A DNA stretch of 64,000 nt from Roridomyces roridus (GCA_029378245.1 JARKIF010000020.1:186001-250000); one strand, 5' to 3'; numbered from the stretch's first letter, positions 10,454-24,305 are shown. Notes: generated from the letters alone by a model not told the origin. Numbers and translations: made by a program.

Positions 10454-13400
10454 GAGGGCTCTTGGGACTCTGGGAGGAAGAGTTGGGTAGTTCTGGTATC
10501 GCCCGGCTGCTTAAGAGTCATTCAACGTCCGAGGATTCGGAGAGTTATCTAAGTAGGACAGTTGTCCATCGCTCAAACGACTGGCGGGACATAGCAGTTC
10601 AGGGGCTGTAAACCAGTACACAGCGGGGATTGAGCGAGTCGCGCGTGTATTCTGGCCTGAGCGGTCGTCGTATATCCAGTGAAAAACGCGGGAAGTGGCG
10701 AGGAGGATAATGATAGTGCAGAACCGAGGGACGGTTTGACAACGAGGCCGTCGAGCTCGCGTCGAGCTGGGCGCTTGGCCATGATGCCGAGGAGCAAGCG
10801 AGGAGAGGGGCCGCCATCAGATGGTACACGCAATCCTTACCCCTTTGGGAAGCCGGCGCCTCTTGTCTCTTTGGGTATATACAAAAAACGAAAACGAAAA
10901 CGATATACATACCTATCGGCAAGGGACTGCCGCCGAACGCCGTTGATGGTCAAAGTAACAGTCACATTCAATTCCCAAGGGGAAGGCATGATGGCGCATC
11001 AATTACGATTCACCGCCATCAACACCGTCAAGATAATTCACCGTGCGCCTCTCTGTACTTGAAATACACATTTAATTGGCAAATTCATCCTGGGATATCT
11101 TCCGGGGCTTAGTGAACTGTCCCTGGACATCATCCAGGCATTCAGCACTGAGTTTTAAATCAGATACCACAACATACGGCGCAATACCCCAAGCTCTCGT
11201 CATCAGTGCCGACGGCCGCAAAACGAGAATGATCGAAGGCCGAGGCTGCCTATTATAGCGCGCACAAGAACTTCAGGCATCCAAGAGCTTCTCCCGGCAA
11301 TCAATGGGATTGAAGATGTATATTGAGCTATCATGGCATAGGATACAGGGAGGGGTACCGGTAGGCAGAAAGCACCAGTAGTGGGACAGTGCCACGGACG
11401 CGCGTCGCGACTCGCGAGGAGCAAGTGACGGGCATGAGCTAAGCGTCGGGAACCCAGCCTTTCGGTACCGAGACGTAAGCGAAGCGTGACCGGAACACGG
11501 GGCAGCCGTGTGATACGGCCGATCGTTGCCGATTTTCGTTTTCGCTTTTCGTTTATACCGTGTCTCTTTCCACACTCGGCGAGTCTCGACATTTCGTCCC
11601 GGACCTTCCACTGCTCTTATCTCTTGAATCATTCTTTTCCTCTGATCGAAGACATCTGCTTCCACCTGGACAGCAAGTTCACGCCTTCTGGAATCTGGAT
11701 TGCGATGGCGCAAAGATCGCCTCCGGAGGTCTGGATCCACTTGAAGCGTCTAATCGAACATGCGCTGCACGGCTCAGGAACCAATCCAGCCAAGTACGCC
11801 AACTCCTCTGATTGTCCTGATATACACCTTCAACAACATTCGGTCTGCCACGCCAAATGTCGTTCTTCTCTTCTCGAGCGCGTTTGCTGGGACCTCGCGC
11901 CAGACACTTGCCAGAAGCCTTTTGGAATGGGTCGTCTCTCTTTCTGGTGGCCTCGTCGTGCGAACAGGGTAGCGTCTTCGTCTCAAATGAAGCCTCAATG
12001 CCAAATTCAAGACGCGTGTCCCGACTCCCGAACGGAATCATTATACCGCCATGTCGACCCTGTGTCACTGTCATGACTCACCCGTCTTTAAATTGCCTCT
12101 TCTTCTCACAAGATGCTCGCCCTTTGGACACCGATATGCTCTGCCACCAAGGTATTTCCCGTCCCGTCGAGCCCGGAGGAGGGTGAACTCAGGCTTTGCC
12201 GACGTCGTCGAGGATAATGCTGCATACCATAAAGGCAGAGGTTAAACACTTCCTGGCAGTGGCAGGTTGGCTCCCTCGACCCCTCGTTCGTACGCTGATC
12301 ACGGCGACTACTTACACCACCGCTGTCTGATTGTTTCGTCAATCGATTCCTTCCTATGTACTTATGGTGAGTCCCAGTCCTCGTTCTCAGCGAGAAGCAC
12401 CCTAATGTCCGTCTAAATCTCAGGATGCTGCCTGCTCGGGTTTATGTGCCGGCACCCTACCCCCAATTAATTCATGCATGCATGCTGCGTGAATAATGGC
12501 GCTCTAGATGTGCCCGAGGAGTAGAACGCAAGGCGGGAAAGCGAAGAGCTGAGTGGCATGCAGTCAGTCTTCTCCTGCCATCTGAGTGACGCAGCGTTCA
12601 TTCATCGTGCCTGTCCGCCTCATTTGCGCTTACTTTTTCCAGCATCATTATCGTCAAACTTACACGCAGTCAGTCGCAATTTACAATTTACGCATTAAGG
12701 CGTGCAAGCCTTGCGGCGGTCGATGAGCGCTTGAACTATTACCTGTTGCTGTCGCACGTCACGCACCAGGGGCAGTTCTTGCAACATTAGCGGAGCGGAT
12801 GACGGTCGATCTATCCTCGAGGCACGCCTCCCCAACCCGTACCTTCAATTCTGTCAGCCATTGTCGTCTTCCTTCCCAGGCTGATTCTCCTCCGCAGATC
12901 CCGGCGGCGGCCTTCAAAATGTACAACATTCCGCACAGCTCGGCTGGCGGTCATTCAGTTTCGTTTCCTTTCGAAGTGAAACTCAAATTCAAACTGGCAG
13001 ATATCGTCCTCCTCGCCGGCATACATAGGGTGTGTAGTTTGATGCCCTGTGCGTCGAACATGCTCAAGGTTACTTAAACTATCTACCTCCACCGGCTGTT
13101 AACCACTTACTAGTTTATCGTGGGGCCTTCATCTCAATCTCAAATCGATGACCTGACCTGACCTCGTTCGAGAAATTGCTCCCGTACTAACTCGACGCGT
13201 ATCTGGCTCCTCGTGTTACGGATAGACAGCAAGGTTTCCCTCGGAGAGCGAGCAAGAAACGAGGAACGAGCTAGTGCTTACGGTGTGGTGGTGTGCACCG
13301 AGTCCCCGACTTAGCAGCGCATTCAGATCGGAGACCAATTCGCCACTAGCTAGTTCCGGCGCCTCAGCGGCAAGGCCAACGCAAGGAAGAGAGAGGCTCC

Positions 13401-14172
13401 GAGGGGCCGCCCCGCCGTATATCCTCCATCTTCCCTCCAGCCCTCACGTCCGTCGGTCTCAAACGCCGCGCTTCGGTGGACTCGGAAGGGAAGGCATGAT
13501 TCTGGATCCAAGAATCCACCAATGCGAAAACCCTTCCATGTATCCTGCCAACGTCGAGTGTACTAGCGGAAGAGAACCTGTTCGCCCTCAACTTCGAGTC
13601 CAGATCGGTATTCCCATCTCTGGTCGAGTGTCCCTCTGGCACCTGGCGAGTTCTCTGTCCCTCGATCCCCCGACTCCCCGCTGACAGTTACACAGCAACT
13701 CGGTTAATCCACCACAGCCAATATGGATAGTGGAGCAAATTCATCTCCGGGTCGACAGGCTACAGGCTACGGGATGGGACGGCTATCCAAGTCTCAGGGT
13801 CGTGATCGTGCCCCTCGTCGTCGTGTGCATGCGCACTAATTTCCTGCGGATCGTCCCTGAGGCGCGCTATTTACTAGGCCTGCCGCCTCGTGGGGTGACA
13901 AAGTCGTTTAGCGCGAGGATGAGGCGTATCCTCGCGGCTCGTCGTCGTCAGGATCGGCGTTCACCGATCGGATTGCAGACTCGAGCTCGAAATGTTTCTT
14001 GGTTCGTTTTCAAAATGGATCGATTCAATGCAAGAAGATTGATACTTGTACAACTTGTACAACATTTTAGAACGTGTATTCTACGGTTACATTCTGCGTC
14101 GATGGCAAGCAAGAATTCAAAGCAAGCAAGCAAAAAATACGAAAGGCTCAAAGTAGGTAGGTCATGCTGAGC
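10454..14172. other. 3.7-kb interval without a supportable gene
   Basis: Many open frames of 60-200 codons exist on both strands, but they overlap each other and show no domain or splice logic. A segment near 11800-11975 (+) reads YTFNNIRSATPNVVLLFSSAF and looks protein-like, perhaps the relic of one exon. A frame ending near 13030 (VKLKFKLADIVLLAGIHR) is similarly suggestive. Neither can be extended. Confidence 0.4.
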
Positions 14173-15075
14173 TCATCGACGCTCGCTCCGTACATCACTC
14201 TCGGAATACCGCTTTGGCGGTGCGCTCCAGCTACCCACAGCAGGGGGCGTCCACGCTCGGGATATACCACCGCGCTGCGAATGTGGACCAGCCATGAGGT
14301 ATGATTGGGGCGGGTAGGGCGCTGGGGGAGGGAAGTTGTGCATGGGAGGAGCGTGACCGTGACCGTTCCACGACGCGTGAGGCAAGATCGTGGGCGAGGG
14401 AGGAGAGGGTGCGGGATATGTGTGCATCGGCATCGCCTGAGAGGTGGAGGGCGAGGTGTTGTAGGTTGGATGTCCGTGGTTGCGATAGTGGCGGCGCATG
14501 TTGCTGTTCAGACGTCGTCAACGGAAGGGAACAAAAGAGTTGTGGAATCGCACTCACCTATTGACGTTGAACGCCCTATTGCAATTCGGGTATGGACAAC
14601 GGAACGCTGCAAGTTCTCGCAAGTCAGAAGGCGGAAATCTCATTCAGAGAAGGCACTTACGTGTAGCGCCAGTGTGGGTATTGACGTGGATCCGCAGGCT
14701 GCTCGGCCGATTGAACCGCTTCCCGCATGTGGGGCACACATGCTTCTTCCCGTCCTCGCCGCATTCGCCGCTCTCTTCTGCATCGACGTCGTCCATCTCA
14801 GCGTCGCCGTCGGACGAAGAGCTGCGGGCGTCGTGCTGCTGCTGGTGCCGACTCGACGTCGGACGACTCGAGGCCAGGTGCTCGAGCGAGGCACCACGAG
14901 GATGGCTTTTCAGCACGTCGAAGGAGAAGGATTGGTGAGAGCGAGAGGACTTGGATGCTCCACCACGGTGGGACCTGGGTGGTGCCGGGGAATGAGAGCG
15001 AAGAGGGATGAGATGCTCGGGGAACATCTCATGGATGCTGGGCAGGACGATGGGCTGCGTGGATGTCGACGCCAT
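14173..15075 (-). CDS. C2H2 zinc-finger protein, copy 2
   Basis: Model complement(14173..14503,14558..14606,14661..15075), 264 aa; two 54-bp introns (GTAAGT...TTGCAG and GTGAGT...GAACAG). The start is followed by IVLPSIHEMFPEHL. Finger 1 is CPTCGKRF with RPSSLRIHVNTH; finger 2 is CPYPNCNRAF split by intron 2 before SNMRRHYRNH. An acidic Ser/Asp/Glu stretch lies before finger 1, a Pro/His-rich region after finger 2, and the tail is KRYSESDVRSERR, shared with copy 3. Presumed nuclear DNA-binding regulator. This is the fullest member of the trio and the only one with an intron inside finger 2. Confidence 0.85.
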
Positions 15076-17183
15076 GGTGGTGGAGCAGAGTGGAGTGGGG
15101 CTTCGTCAAGCAGGTCAAGTCAAGTCAGCAGACTTTAAATGAGATTCCGAGCGTGGCAAGGGGATTTTCTGTTCGAGAAGCGAGGAAGGCTGCTGTCGCT
15201 GTCGTCGGTGTTACTTACGCAGCGGAAGCGCGAAGATGAGAGGCAAAGGAAGAGAAGACGTTTTATAGGCCGCGGAGTCAACCATGCGGCGCCACTCATC
15301 GACGATCTGCGTCCGCTACCTGATGGATTTACACCCAAATGGACTTGCAGCGGTTCGAAAAATCTTCAGGAACGCGGCAACCTACTACACCCACAACCGC
15401 GCCGCTCCGTCAGCCTCGCACCGCGGGCACACTATATATCCAACAGCCTTTGCCAAGTCGGAATCCTGATTCTTTTTTCTTACCATTTTTTTCTTCCTCA
15501 AGCTTTCCTGTCAATCGGTGCAGATCAAACACCAGGCAAATTATGATCTAATTGTCCGCCCTGTGACGCCCCGCGTGTTTGCCAATTCGGCCCCTCAAAC
15601 GCCCACACGCCTGATCTTTAATTGAAAATTGAACAATCCCCATGGCAGCCGCGGTGGCTGGCAGAGGAAATTGACAGACAAAAGTAATTTCCTGCGTCGG
15701 AAGGCTTTTATTATTATTATACCAAGTGACAGCTCTATGGTCCTGGGCCAGACCTCCCGCGGAAGTGCCTGCCAACACGAATCTTTGTGTTCCGAAATCA
15801 CCGACCGTCGCCAGCCACATGCAGGAAGCTGACACATTTTGCTATGGGGTTTGTTTCAGGCTCCACGGCTCGTGGTTTGCAAAATCAACTGCAAATCCTT
15901 CAGGAACCGACGTCGGGCAAGGAGGCCGATCAGTGCGAATGATCGACCGAGGACCACAGTTCAGGAAAAACGGCCACTGGCCGCTCCATACTCCTGTTCG
16001 AGCGATCCTTGGTGGGACACACATCAATCGCCGTCGTCATGATCCCCATCAGACATCACGACCTGCGGCACGCGTTGCCGCCGTACTTAAACGGTTTATT
16101 TTAAGACGTGCATAATTCGGGAACAAGGATACCCACTGCGAGTGCATCCGGGAGTTGGGACAACCGGAAAACCGAAAAACCGAAAAACCGGGATTCTGGT
16201 GATGGCGGTGTTTTGCCGTTCGGCACAAACACATCAGATCACTTACTTACTCCTGACTCACTCGACGACACCAGGCCCGTTGTCTCAGCTTGCGCCCGCG
16301 CCTACCCACCCGACGCCCGACCTCTGTCTCCTGCCAGGCGCACGCGGCGCCCGTCGTCATCGTTGCACCGTGAAAACGGTCGGAGGCCTCGGTCGGATGA
16401 CATCATCATCGAGGCGGCAATATTTCAAGACCCGCAAGCCCACGACAGCCATTGGAAGACTGGTGGAACCATTGCAGAGTTGAGGGAGGAGCTAGGGAGG
16501 ATAGAGACAGTCATGGCGAGGCTCACCCGCACTCGTGAGTGGCTCAATATCCTTCGCCCAAGCACACCCACTCTACATCCAGGGTCCTCAACCTTTCGTG
16601 CATCACATTCCAAACCTCCACGCCCCACAAGGCCTCCTTCACTTCCCCTTCACCTCCCTGACTCTGATTGACGTGGTGGCTGGCCCCGCCGTCGCGCTCT
16701 TCAAGGACACATCTGCCGCTTGCCCTCCTCAATGCTCATCCCGCCCTATCTGCTCCTCTTGGGTCCGACCAGCCCTGCCGAGCCCGCCCCCGCTTTGTCA
16801 AGTCGGCGTCCTCAATCTGCAGCTCCCGCCGTTCGGCTGCTTGACCCCTCTCACAGTAGACACAACGTACAATGTCACTCTACTTATTCTGAATGAATAT
16901 TACATGGTATCAAGTATGGATTGGCCAAGAGAGCGAAGGAGTGAATGGGTGGGTGCCGAGAGGTGCACATGTTGGCCGTGATGGCAGCCGCAGCGGCAGA
17001 TCACTGCAGCACAGCCATCCGATCACCGGTTCCGCGGTTGTTCCAACTCCCGAATTTTGTGCCCACTGCGACACCACTACTCACAGGATCACAGGGCTTG
17101 GAACGGCCCGAGATGTGAGCTCACCAAGCCCCTCACGAGCCGTGCCAAAAAAAAAAAAAATTATGGCGGAAGACGATCATGTT

Positions 17184-17252
17184 ACCGACTCGGATCGAAC
17201 GAGCTCCGGAACAGCCAAGCAACGGCGAACGGACGCTTACACCGTTGTAGGG
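17184..17252 (-). repeat. tRNA-like repeat, copy a
   Basis: Shares ACTCGG(A/C)TCGAACGA and, 38-39 nt further on, CCGTTGTAGG with the unit at 18662-18726. Read on the minus strand the order is D-arm-like block, then B-box-like GTTCGA core, as in a tRNA. The middle has diverged. Confidence 0.45.
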
Positions 17253-18661
17253 AGGTAATTGCCACAGTCAAATATGGCATTCAAGTTATCTCTCCCAGGG
17301 CCAGCCGGCAGCTAGCGCTAGAACACGTTCACCTCACTCACCGGCAAGACCATCAGCTCATATTGATCAACGCAATTGAAAGTCCCAGTGAATCCATGAA
17401 ACAGTGGAAATGAGCCTCTCACAACAATTGAAAGAAAAAATCCTGTAAAAACGATGGGTACCTTATTGTTGGGCGAAGTCCCTGCCCCGGTTCGAACGAG
17501 ATCCCGGCGGAATGGCGGGCAAGATCAATTGAATTCAACTGCTGGTGCTTGCTGGTGCTTCATTTGCATGTACTTGTGCCTTCATAGGCAGTGGGAAATT
17601 TAACGGCGCCGGCTTCGGGATCAGCATATACATACGCCACTGGAGCGGTTGGTGTTCATCAATGGACGGACGTAAGTATGCGGCATTGGTTCAATAAGGA
17701 CCGATCCCAAGCCAAAAAAAGGTTTGAACAGGGTGGCTCTTGAACTGCTCCATCTCCGTTCGAACGAGATCCCAGGGGTGGCCAGCTACATTCAGATTTG
17801 CATGGCCGTCTGAGGTGAGAGTGTGGACCAGATAGCTGGGTCCTGGGATATCTGGCGCCGAACGTCGAACGCAGGAGGACCCAGGTAAGTTGCTGAGTCG
17901 CGACACAAGAGCCACGCAGCAATATCACCATCATTCATCAAATACGTTGCCACGCTGCAAAGTCACGTCACACCGCGTCAGGGAATCCGGAAGTGTGGGC
18001 ATGAGGCGGTTGAAATGATTTCCTTACACTTATTCACCAATTATATACGCTCACCTCTGGCACGGTCACCCGATGCCGCGCTGCGGGCGAACCCTTCGCG
18101 GCTGTGATTGTGTGGGTGTCTGTTCCGGTACGCTGGTCTCATGAATAAGCTTCTCATAACGATTGAAGATGACCCTTGAAGTGCAACTGGGTCCGGAAAA
18201 AATGCTTCACATTCGCTACCAATCATCGCCTCCGACTCGGCTCGAATGAGGTCTCGGCGGGCAGCCTGCTAGCACTCTTCGCCGGGTGGCGTCTGAAAGA
18301 CCCAGAAAAGAGCCCTCAGACTCGTTGTCCCAGTGAGAAGACTCTAGACACACCGACTCAGAATGCAGAAAAAAGCACACCACCACTGCAATTTCAAATC
18401 ACCGCCGGCTCGGCTCGAACGAGGTCCCAGAGTGAGCAAAGATTTATCTTTTGTGATGAGGATTCTTTGCGCGTCTGAGTCCCTTGTGAGGTCCAAATTC
18501 ACTCACCGAATGTTCCATGAACTTTTATGAATCATGGTCAGTCATCTTTAGCTGCGAGAGAGAAGAACATCTCCCAAACGACCACTATCACCCAACAAAC
18601 GATGGGCAGCCCTGGAAACGATTGAAGACTACAAAAAGTCATCGACCACGGGTATCTCCTC

Positions 18662-18726
18662 GGACTCGGCTCGAACGATGTCCAGGGTGCCAGTGAGCCA
18701 GCGTTCCAACATACCACCGTTGTAGG
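18662..18726 (-). repeat. tRNA-like repeat, copy b
   Basis: Partner of 17184-17252, with the same two conserved blocks at nearly the same spacing. Minus-strand reading gives AACGGTGGTATGTTGG, which resembles a D-arm, and a GTTCGAGCC B-box-like end. Not a foldable functional tRNA. Confidence 0.45.
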
Positions 18727-21108
18727 TCAGAACGCATGATCACCGAGACAAGGTTGAATGCATCGAATTCATTCCCCGCGCCGCGAATCATTATCAAGCA
18801 TCCCACGTAGGTCGAAGTGGGGTGCGATGCCGTCCTGCCTCGGGGATTGGCGCTGCCGGCCAAATCAGTTATGTACAGATTCAGCTACCAGAAAAGAAAA
18901 GCACCTTGTATAATGACGAGGACAACTGTTGGATCCGACTGCAGGGTATTGCAAACCTCCCACCGTGATCAGGGTTGTGACTGCAGAAAAAGAGAGCTGG
19001 CGCGGGACCCTGAAGTGAGATTGTGCGGGAGTTGATTAAAAGAGCTACGACGTCACCTAGGATCGGTGTTCATAGAAAGTCGACGTCACCGCCAGAGCAG
19101 GAGAGCAGTCGACCGCCGGCGAAGGCTCGAGCAGTTCTGGCACTCGGACGGTGAGAATAAAGACCCTGCATTCGAATTTGGCGGTGGAAATTTTATTTAG
19201 GACACCGATCGACGATCCGCAGGAAGCTCGAGGTCGGCGAAGGTTGTCCGAAAACACAAGTATCATGTGTGGGTGTGTGAGTTCGTGAACGTCGGAGCGG
19301 GATACACGGCTATAACATCCGATCCGCGCGAGGGTGGGCAAGTCGGGCAAGTTGTATAGGGGGGGTCTCGGCATGGCAGGGTACGTACGGGCGCTGACTT
19401 GGATGGAAAGGTGCAATTGAGCGAATGCTCGGATATCTAGGCAAGTTGTCGGCTCCCAGGGCTGAGCGCAGTGGAAAGGAGTTAAACGCAGGATCCTGGT
19501 CTCGTATCGTTGTAACCAGGAGAAAACTGGACACCGATGGTGAGGCCGGCCCTCTGAGCCAAGTATGGTGGTGGTAGCGGAAAGAGAGCAGCGGATCAAA
19601 ATCTGCCTGCCAAATATCAGCAGACCGATCGATGTCGGCATCGGGGTTTGCCTCGGCGCGACCCTCCCATCTGGCATCAGCGGGGACACCGGGTTACGAC
19701 GCTTGCTCTCACTACGGGGTTCCATACCCACGGACACTTATATCCGTATACGAAACCAACGGAGCGCTGGTGCAAGAATGGCGTTACTTTCTTTTTTCTC
19801 TGGACTGATTGACCGAAGGCGTTGTCGGCGGGGAGGTACATGAGGTTTCTTCTCGTGGGGATGTCATTCCAGAGTTGCGGGTCAAGACAATCCCGCCAAT
19901 GGGGCCGATCCCTGAGAAATCAGCATTAGCCATGCCGAGAGGGCGCTAAGAATCTAAGATAGATAACCCGTCACTGACTTATCTAACCTCCTTTTGGATT
20001 CCGCGATTGTTAAGACGCCGACCGAGCCCGAGAAGACGACTTGTCGTGATTTACCTTAGCTTCGACGCTCCATCCAGTCACACCTACCCGGGTATCGATT
20101 TTTAGTCCTGGCCTACCTGGAAAATAAAAACAGGTTTGCGGCTCAGGGTCGCCTGGGAGACTGAATGCCTGGGTGGTGGCGCAGATCATGAATTGTCCTA
20201 GGGCCAGACCAGTCTTTATGAATTGCACCACGCTGTACTTTCAATTCAAGTCCCTCGTGCCGATAGTATCTGCCGAGCCCGGCAACCCGCATCTACCTGT
20301 ATCAGGGATTGTCTGCTACATTGCGGCGTAGTTTGACAAGTTCTTTCAAGTGGCGTGGGTCATTGCCACTCAAGCGCCCGTGGTTCAAACGTTCACCGTT
20401 CAACGAATCCGTCAGTTAGTATCTCACGTCCAAAGCAACCCACAAGCCGTCTTGATTCTTACCGCGGAATGTGGAGCATCAAGCAACACGTCGGGCGTCG
20501 GGCAAAGTTTAAGTTGCACTGGCAGGTCTGTCTGCTCACGGCGATCACGATTCGCGATTCACGATGCCGGCTGCACTTGTCACCATTTCCTCGGCCTCCC
20601 TCGGTCGACACGGTGGGGGCTAGAAGCTTGTGAAAGGACGTCTGAACTCGAGATGCATTACAAGGCCCGTCGCATGAGCAACTCCCGTTTTGCCTGAGAA
20701 TTCATACGACCGCCACTTGGCAGTGCTAGTCGCGGCGTCGCACTCTCCACTGCTCCCGTTGAAGTAGGTCGCGATCGACAGCGCGGCTGTCGGTAACTAC
20801 ATCAGTCAGCAATGCAGCACGCAATACATGTGTATGTATTATATTCCTTTGACGTGCTGGCAGACTTGGAAAGTACTTTTCGAATTGTACAAAGAGAAAT
20901 GAATGATCGTGGCGTGGCGTTGACGGTCGGACGGGCCAGCGCGGGCGGATTCGTACAAACAGGTAACACATGGTTGAAAAACCAACCAAATGACAGAAAG
21001 CATACATATGATAGATGATACATACGAGTCACCCATAATCCAATCTAAAAACACAGCAACAACGGATGGAACATATGATAATGCAAAAGCGCCTACGGGC
21101 GCTAATAG

Positions 21109-22009
21109 CTAGCGCTCACTCACATCACTCTCCGAATACCTCTTCGTCGGTCGGGGCGGGATGTGATTATCAAAGAGGGGTGAGTCGGGCGTACTTGGAG
21201 ACGCACATGGGCTGGAGCTCCCGACACGCCACGGGGATATAGGGGACATGGACTCGGACGGCGTCGACTGGGGAAGGGGAAGGTGGCCACGCAGGAAACT
21301 GTAGCCACAAGCGCCGTCGATGAGGGGTAGTTGTAGCTGTATGTCGTCGGTCCGCCGTGGATCGTCGTTGCGTGGTTGCGGTAGTGACGCCGCATGTTGG
21401 AGTTCACGTTGAACGCCCGATTGCAATTCGGGTACGGGCATCTGAAAGCTGAATTCCTCTCAGTCAGTCAAGTGCGGAGCCGAGGGCAGAAGGGAAGAAA
21501 CAAGCAAAAGAAATACACTCACGCATAGCCCCCGTATGCGTATTCACATGAATCTTCAAGCTACTCGGTCGATTAAACCGCTTCCCGCAGGTATGGCACA
21601 CATGCTTCCGTGCCCCTGCACTTCCCTCGACGCCGTCCTCCTCAGGCTGCTCCTCGTTGAAGTCGTTGTCGTTATCGCCCTCGAATTCTACCTCCGGATA
21701 TGTGTCCCCATCAGGGGAGTACCGGGACGCCGGCACGTCACGATCGGAGGCAGGGCGTCGCTGGCGGTTTGCGGCCAAGTGTGCATGTGCTCTGGGATCG
21801 GTTTTGAGCGCAGCGAAGGGCGGGATGGGGGAGCGGGAGGACGAAGACGGGATGGGACAGCCTGCGCCACTGCGGAAGGCTGTGGAGGGCACGTTGCCGC
21901 GGTGCAAGTGGTGCGGGAAGAGATACTCTGGAAACATTTCGTGGATGCTGGGCAACACGACTTTGGATTGGGTCGGCGCTGACGCAGGCGAGGCTGTAGC
22001 TCCTGGCAT
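21109..22009 (-). CDS. C2H2 zinc-finger protein, copy 3
   Basis: Model complement(21109..21267,21309..21448,21523..22009), 261 aa. The start at 22009 follows the paralogues (MPGATASP..., then VVLPSIHEMFPEYL); an in-frame Met at 22081 is an alternative. Intron 1 is 74 bp. Fingers: CHTCGKRF with RPSSLKIHVNTH, and CPYPNCNRAF with SNMRRHYRNH, the second uninterrupted. The shared tail KRYSESDV lies in a different frame from finger 2. A 41-bp GT-AG segment (21268-21308, phase 0) joins the two frames exactly, so I model a second intron; without it the protein ends at 21120 with an unrelated tail. A frameshift is the other reading. Confidence 0.75.
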
Positions 22010-24305
22010 CGTGGCTCGGTGGATGGGCGGGCGGGTGAGTGGGGTATCGCCAACAGACGGGAAATTGAATTGAAAGTCCAAAGAAGTGCCAAGTTATAAA
22101 TGCAGCGCGGTCTGCCCGAAGATTCAAGTCAAAGAATATCAGCGGCTTACCGGAGTCAAATCATGTTATGTTATATCTGCAAGTGACGAGAGCCTCAGCC
22201 AGCCAGCCTGCGTATCGGGCGATCCGCATCTCGTGTCCCAATGACATCCCGATGGATTTACAGGTTCTCTCATGCTCACGGTCGGCCAATAATGAGGATA
22301 CCGCATTCCGCACTTCCTTGCCTAGCGGGATTAGCGAGTAATTGGGATTAGTAAACGCTGCGGGAATGGGAATGTTTTTCCATATCTTATCCGTAGTCAG
22401 CATCATCCGAGGGATTTTCCGGGAGCATTCCGTCGATGCCTACCTTTGGATTGGACGCTCACGAACGTGATTCCGGTATGCAAAGATATCGAGACGCGGG
22501 GGATCGACTTGACTAGCGTTGTTGCAAGTGCGCCTGATAACAGATAGCGTCAGGACATTTGACTAACCGTTCACAGAATGCGGGATTCACTTGATCCTTG
22601 CCGACCGAATTGAAGCAATGATGAAATGAGCCCTGAAAACATGATTAATGGATGTCGCCAGAAACGGTGCTGGGGATCCGCTTCCGAGGCAGGAAACTTG
22701 CAATTGGTATTGGTATGTATGATTTGCGCTACATCGCGGAGATGGATGGTGCCGTTGGCAACCCGAAGGCGACGACATGCACACCGGGGAAGCACTGGCT
22801 GAGGCACGATCGGCGTGTACGGCGGCCGACTGTATTGAAGGAAGCCGGTACAAGGAGCAAAAGCGCTGGTTGTCGAATGCAAGCGCGTTCCCGGCGCGCA
22901 AGGTAGCGCTGATCGCGGGAAGCTGTTTGAAGATAAGAAAGATGTAGAGTACTTTCCAAGCTATTTATTTACCGAATGAATGAGATGAATGGTAGGCGAT
23001 GGGCTTGGCTTGGGCTTAGGCTGGTTGGGAATGTCGAATTGAAACTGCCGTAAACGCAAATCTCTTAGTACGCCTCGCGTTATCGGGCGCCGAGTCTGAC
23101 TCTCAAGATCTAGCCGAGCACGGACGTTGACCAATTAGATCGTCTTTTGACACAGACAGGAGGACCGACGGCGGAAGCGGGTGTTTTGATAGCCAGTACA
23201 CAGTCGGTCTACGCGCGAGGAACGAACGTGGTGGATGTCGCAATGACCACTGGCAGGTAGTGTATTTGCCCCAGGGACCAGTTCTGAGTTGATGACCGGC
23301 CCACGGCGGCCTTGGATCTGCGGCGAGATGGTTTCATCGGTCAGAGAGCTGCCGTATTGCCGGATATGTTCACGCACCAGGGATTATCCTGAGGAGTAAA
23401 TATACTTGACCGGCGACAATCCTTGGACCGAAAGACAGCCTAATAGTTCAAGGCGAGGCAAGGCAGGGACGAGATGATCCTGTTGGATGCGGAAGAGCTC
23501 TATGGTAGGGAGAGCAAGGGTGCTGGCAAGGTCCGTTGGTGCCAAGTTGGTGCCGCACCAGTCTTCAGCAGTCTGAGTCCACCGTGGACGATGAGTCTTC
23601 CCAGATAGTGGTCTCAAACAGAGGTGGACACCAAAAGAACCACCCGGACCGGGCGGTGCCGGAGAGAAAGACGAGGAAAAAGAGGATGATGGAAGAAGAC
23701 AAGCGGTGTTTTGATTGGTCCTGTATGTCCCGGTCACGTTATGCCACGATCTTCTTCCCGCTCTTGATCGGAACGCCCCCGCCCGCTCTGTCGTACTTAT
23801 ACAGAGACTTACATAAGGACTCGGACTTGCTTCATAGATTCCGAGGAGAACCTGCTGCTCGACGGCGAATGCCACTCCCCGTCGGTCCAGACTCTGAATC
23901 GGCCGGGAAACTGAGAACCACATGATTACTCTCGCCGCTTGCTTCAGACAATACGTGGCGGACAATTTGGCGATCTCGGGTTTCTGACCGCTGGAAGGGA
24001 AGAATATACACTCGGGTGATTTCTCCGCGTGTGTGCGACGATACACCGATATCATCGCTGAGCGGCTCTGCCAGACTGCAACGTCGGTCAGAAGTTCTAC
24101 GGCGTACGCGGGCTGGCCCGCTCAAGATTCAGAAACTATGGAAGATACCGTCCGAAAATTTCATCTCCCGATTTGTCAACCCAATGCCGATCCCTTGCCG
24201 AGCAAATCAGATGCCAAAAACGAATCACGGTCACTCTGACGTGTCGAGCTCTCTGTCCCGGCCATCCTCAAGCCGCGGCCATCTGGCGCCCCACCGGTCA
24301 TCACG
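22010..24305. other. 2.3-kb interval without a supportable gene
   Basis: The (-) frame at 23384-24055 contains TLALPTIELFRI and LVPALPRLELLGCLSVQGLSP, which read like leucine-rich repeats of a decayed F-box protein. No start, F-box or splice path can be shown. The rest holds nothing recognised. Confidence 0.4.

Larger units (their letters stand above)
15076..21108. other. 6-kb gene-poor interval rich in tRNA-like fragments
   Basis: No complete gene is supported. Repeated TCGAACGA-type motifs (reverse-orientation T-arm/B-box cores) occur near 17193, 17494, 17758 and 18417, with variants near 18240 and 18670. A frame near 16400-16560 (+) reads TIAELREELGRIETVMARL, like the coiled-coil start of another mushroom F-box protein class, but it cannot be continued. 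The (-) frame at 19057-19737 is long but without a recognisable domain. Confidence 0.45.

Noticed and set aside
12466..12490. TGCATGCATGC palindrome as a regulatory or replication element
   Set aside because: A short simple alternation with no neighbouring structure; chance is sufficient.
14305..15138. 277-codon + strand open frame
   Set aside because: It lies antisense over C2H2 copy 2, whose fingers, introns and paralogues prove the minus strand is coding.
19057..19737. 226-codon open frame on the minus strand
   Set aside because: No domain, no plausible start context, no splice partners. Composition looks like chance in GC-rich intergenic DNA.
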